Source: DATKQI01 sp035532755
Lineage (GTDB): Bacteria; Pseudomonadota; Alphaproteobacteria; Acetobacterales; Acetobacteraceae
Direction of reading: 5' to 3'
NCBI GenBank assembly: GCA_035532755.1
Contig: DATKQI010000254.1
Span: 1 to 8,509 of the forward strand
DNA: 8,509 nt
Of this stretch, positions 6,782-8,509 are shown in pieces. The notes beneath the pieces were generated by a model, which was not told the DNA's origin, searched no databases, and saw only the letters and a program-made list of their open reading frames with translations. A program made the position numbers and the translations under genes. Within the stretch, counting starts at the first letter, position 1. Each line of letters begins with the position of its first letter.

Positions 6782-7118
6782 CTTGCAATCCCTTCACCAC
6801 TTTCCTGTAGCGGGCGGTAGCCAATTCAATATCAGCGCGAGCGGTCTTTTGCGATTTCTTCTGAAAGCAATGCAGTATGAAGACCGCTTGAGAGAACTTT
6901 GCTACATATATTACGCGATAGGCGCCATCAGCATCGCGTATCCGTATCTCCTGCACGCCTTGTCCCACAGACGGCATGGGCTTTCCATCATCAGGCAGCC
7001 GGCCATGTTGCACTTGGTCGATCTGATAGCCTGCCGCGCGTCGTGCTGTCTCCGGGAACGCCCGCAAGTCATCCAGCGCTGTATCTACAAACTCTGCGGA
7101 TTTCAGCGCCGTTGGCAT
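6774..7118 (-). CDS. RelE/HigB-family toxin (phage Gp49-like, PF05973 type)
   Basis: A 114-residue basic protein with the Gp49-like/HigB pattern. An N-terminal helical hairpin (residues 5-37) precedes the beta core GVQEIRIRD (54-62), AYRVIYVAKF (66-75) and FILHCFQKKSQKTARADI (80-97), then a final helix. Such toxins are ribosome-dependent mRNA interferases; Arg61, Arg68, Tyr71 and the Lys87-Lys88 pair lie where the family has its RNA-binding and catalytic basic and aromatic residues. Nothing indicates inactivation. The ATG at 7118 is preceded by no Shine-Dalgarno, and a promoter -10 lies very close, so the mRNA may be nearly leaderless and the toxin poorly translated, which suits a toxin. It overlaps the antitoxin by eight bases. 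The family call is firm; a HigB or RelE name is a matter of convention. Confidence 0.9.
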   Translation of the reverse strand: MPTALKSAEFVDTALDDLRAFPETARRAAGYQIDQVQHGRLPDDGKPMPSVGQGVQEIRIRDADGAYRVIYVAKFSQAVFILHCFQKKSQKTARADIELATARYRKVVKGLQDD

Positions 7119-7126
7119 GTGCGGTG

Positions 7127-7154
7127 TATATAAAATTTTATATGACTATTGCAA
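7127..7154 (-). promoter_or_regulatory. Toxin-antitoxin promoter with 16-bp palindromic operator
   Basis: ATATAAAATTTTATAT (7128-7143) is a perfect 16-bp palindrome, the most AT-rich stretch of the window, centred 17 bases before the toxin ATG. On the minus strand, TTGCAA (7149-7154), a 16-base spacer and TATATA (7127-7132) form a promoter whose -10 lies inside the palindrome; TATAAA (7137-7142) is an alternative -10. A repressor bound here would block polymerase, fitting autoregulation by the HTH antitoxin. Binding is inferred from position only. Confidence 0.6.
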
Positions 7155-7532
7155 GAGGGGATTGCGATGAAGGCCGCCTTTTCTTGGGCGCCACGAGCGA
7201 TGATATGTCGTTAAGTGTCATAGGGAGACGGGCGGCATAGACGTTGTTCGTCATCCGCCGGCGTGTCTCAACCAGAGTCCGCATCAGCGAGGGGAATCCG
7301 CCAGTCCATCATTGCCAGGGTAGCGCGGTGTTAGGGCTCGTTGCTTGGTCGTATGGGCATGTGGGGCGATGTTCTCACGAGGGCGATGCGGAGTTGAAAG
7401 CGAAGGCCAGCCGGAGGCAGGTTCCCGCTGATTTCCTGCCTGCCCATGCTCCCCGACGCTATTGCGAAATGGTATCTGTGCTAGGAAGTAACAAACGGGC
7501 AGAATGCCCATTGGAGAGGGCACGGGGCAAAA
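7144..7532. other. Gene-poor stretch between the toxin-antitoxin operon and the secreted protein
   Basis: About 390 bases with no recognisable gene. It holds a 15-codon plus-strand frame from 7167 with a good ribosome site (AGGGGA) but an early stop, and a 48-codon minus-strand frame (7284-7138) without a ribosome site. A perfect 7-bp inverted repeat lies at AGGCAGG (7415-7421) / CCTGCCT (7435-7441), loop 13, not followed by a T run. Longer open frames here (7244-7693 plus, 7284-7556 minus) have unnatural composition and overlap the start of the next gene. It may contain decayed sequence or an untranslated RNA; nothing shows either. Confidence 0.5.
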
Positions 7533-8081
7533 ATGAAAAAGAACGCCGTTGGTCATATATGTGTGGGCGCGGGCATCATTGCATTGTCATTGTCCCTGAT
7601 GCTCGGCAGCCGAGCATTTGCAGGCGAGCAAACGACTCCGCTGGCCGCAAGTGGCGACTGGATCGCGTTCGCGCATTCAACTTCACTTACTGACCCGCCC
7701 GATCTCTGCCTCGCCATTGAGCCCGCTCAGGGTTTCGCAATCCGGGCAGACGATACTGATATCGAAATTCGCCTCGTCAATGATAAGTGGTCGCTGCCGG
7801 CCAATATCGCCGGCACCCTTGTTGCTGATATCGACGGGCATGACTATCCGTTGGATGTCAGCTCAAATTCGAGCAACATGGTAGCGGCAATTATCTCCAA
7901 GAAAATCCTTCAATCGATGATCGCCGTCATGGATAAGGCAGCATCAATGACTGTTACGCCAGGCAAAGGGGCACCCGTCGTTATATCGTTGAACGGGAGC
8001 AACAAGGTGACGACTGCCTTTCTCACTTGTGCGGGCATTCGTGCGAAGGGGGAAGGCGCTGGTGCGGACCCATTCAAATAA
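7533..8081 (+). CDS. Secreted protein of unknown function (signal peptide; IalB-like pattern)
   Basis: A 182-residue protein. Residues 1-30 are a Sec signal peptide: MKKN, a hydrophobic core (CVGAGIIALSLSLMLG), and a likely signal peptidase I site after AFA, so it should be periplasmic or exported. The mature part is probably beta-rich, with WIAFAHS, Cys59 in DLCLAIEP, DIEIRLVNDKWSL (76-88), VADIDGHDYPLDV (97-109) and Cys166 in FLTCAG. Two cysteines far apart suggest one disulfide. This spacing recalls small alphaproteobacterial exported proteins related to invasion-associated locus B, but I cannot confirm membership. No catalytic motif is seen. The start is supported by GGGG at 7524-7527 and by the signal peptide. 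GC content is clearly below that of the genes left of the tRNA. The Abi-alpha-like gene follows after 87 bases. Confidence 0.8.
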   Translation: MKKNAVGHICVGAGIIALSLSLMLGSRAFAGEQTTPLAASGDWIAFAHSTSLTDPPDLCLAIEPAQGFAIRADDTDIEIRLVNDKWSLPANIAGTLVADIDGHDYPLDVSSNSSNMVAAIISKKILQSMIAVMDKAASMTVTPGKGAPVVISLNGSNKVTTAFLTCAGIRAKGEGAGADPFK

Positions 8082-8109
8082 CTGATCCGGTTGCTGGCGA
8101 TCGTCCGAA

Positions 8110-8151
8110 TTGTGATCCTAAGCACAACATAACGGGCTGCCTACGCGTAGG
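8110..8151. promoter_or_regulatory. Two palindromic sites upstream of the Abi-alpha-like gene
   Basis: CCTACGCGTAGG (8140-8151) is a perfect 12-bp palindrome ending 17 bases before the ATG at 8169, next to the ribosome site GGGAG (8158-8162). TGTGA-N6-GCACA (8111-8126), inside the inverted repeat TTGTG/CACAA, differs from the CRP consensus TGTGA-N6-TCACA at one base. Either may be an operator; a convincing -10 box is not visible, so promoter placement is open. The gene could also be read through from the secreted-protein gene. Confidence 0.4.
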
Positions 8152-8168
8152 AAGGTTGGGAGCATCAG

Positions 8169-8509
8169 ATGACCCTAGTTCCTATCCCAATCTCTGCTGG
8201 CGCCGCCAAGGCAGTCACCGATTTTCTCGAACGCTTCGGCGGCATTTCGGGCTTCGCAGAGTCAATTCTCGATGTCCCTTCGGGATACCTAAAACATTGG
8301 CATCAGACAAACTTGATTCGCTGGTATGACAAGTTGCATCAAGAAAACGAAACGCGAAAGAGCAACGGAAGAAGACCGATCCCACCGAGTCTTTTGATGC
8401 CCGCGCTGCAAAAGATCGCCATAGAAGACAACGATGACATGCTCACGATGTGGGCGAATTTGTTTGCCAATTTGCAGGACTCTGACCGCCTCCTAAAACC
8501 TGATAAAGT
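8169..8509 (+). CDS. Abi-alpha (DUF4393)-like protein, partial (3' end beyond window)
   Basis: An open frame of 113 codons that continues past the right edge. The N-terminus (residues 5-34) is weakly hydrophobic with no signal peptide. Residues 38-66 form a charged helical region (GYLKHWHQTNLIRWYDKLHQ). The diagnostic part is residues 70-101, PIPPSLLMPALQKIAIEDN, then MLTMWANLFANL, which matches the conserved DUF4393/Abi-alpha pattern (P-rich turn, E-D-x-D/E, then WANLLAN). The family is named for a link to abortive phage infection, but its biochemical activity is not established. The ATG at 8169 has GGGAG six bases upstream. It is the last gene of the visible accessory region. The family call rests on one motif and half a protein, so it is fairly rather than fully secure. 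Confidence 0.7.
   Translation, partial: MTLVPIPISAGAAKAVTDFLERFGGISGFAESILDVPSGYLKHWHQTNLIRWYDKLHQENETRKSNGRRPIPPSLLMPALQKIAIEDNDDMLTMWANLFANLQDSDRLLKPDK

Noticed and set aside
7167..7214. 15-codon plus-strand frame with a good Shine-Dalgarno, divergent from the toxin
   Set aside because: It stops after 15 codons and continues into nothing recognisable. It could be a leader peptide or a truncated gene start, but evidence is too thin to annotate.
7138..7284. 48-codon minus-strand frame just upstream of the toxin
   Set aside because: Fairly normal composition but no ribosome site, no recognised family, and its end lies in the promoter palindrome; likely chance.
7244..7693. 149-codon plus-strand open frame before the secreted protein
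   Set aside because: It overlaps the signal-peptide gene out of frame, has no ribosome site, and shows no domain or natural composition.

Overview
The window looks like a high-GC alphaproteobacterial chromosome, most likely a sphingomonad (Sphingomonadales). This rests on gene content: a ChpT-type histidine phosphotransferase and a MipZ division-site ATPase, both typical of Alphaproteobacteria, and a DUF3553 - moaA - GreA/GreB-like operon. The genus cannot be fixed from the sequence alone.

Layout. (1) Bases 1-608, minus strand: 5' part of a chpT-like phosphotransferase gene, running off the left edge. (2) Bases 711-2403, plus strand: a compact operon of a DUF3553 protein, MoaA (molybdenum cofactor synthesis) and a GreA/GreB-family transcription factor. 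(3) Bases 2434-3438, minus strand: a D-2-hydroxyacid dehydrogenase, convergent with the Gre gene and divergent from the next gene. (4) Bases 3608-5146, plus strand: a thiamine-diphosphate enzyme of the acetolactate synthase / benzoylformate decarboxylase type; the shared intergenic region carries repeats that may be operators. (5) Bases 5208-6080, plus strand: mipZ, from a TTG start. (6) Bases 6157-6231: tRNA-Thr(CGT) with a good sigma-70-type promoter.

The character changes right after the tRNA. Sampled lines drop from 83% GC (4561-4620, 50/60) to 42% GC (7861-7920, 25/60), codon use is less GC-biased, and the content becomes accessory. A minus-strand toxin-antitoxin cassette has a Gp49/HigB-RelE-type toxin first, an HTH antitoxin second, and a possible third 37-residue ORF joined to the antitoxin by a TGATG overlap. 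A perfect 16-bp AT palindrome sits on its promoter. About 410 bases without a convincing gene follow, then a secreted protein of unknown function, then the start of a gene resembling the Abi-alpha (DUF4393) family, cut by the right edge. Palindromic sites lie just upstream of that last gene.

The tRNA-Thr 3' end is therefore a candidate integration site, and 6232-8509 the start of an island with stress or defence functions. No integrase and no second copy of the tRNA end lies inside the window, so this is an inference. The core part is ordinary: cofactor synthesis, cell-cycle and division control, and 2-oxo/2-hydroxy acid metabolism. The parts most worth checking are the three-ORF toxin-antitoxin operon and the secreted protein / Abi-alpha pair.
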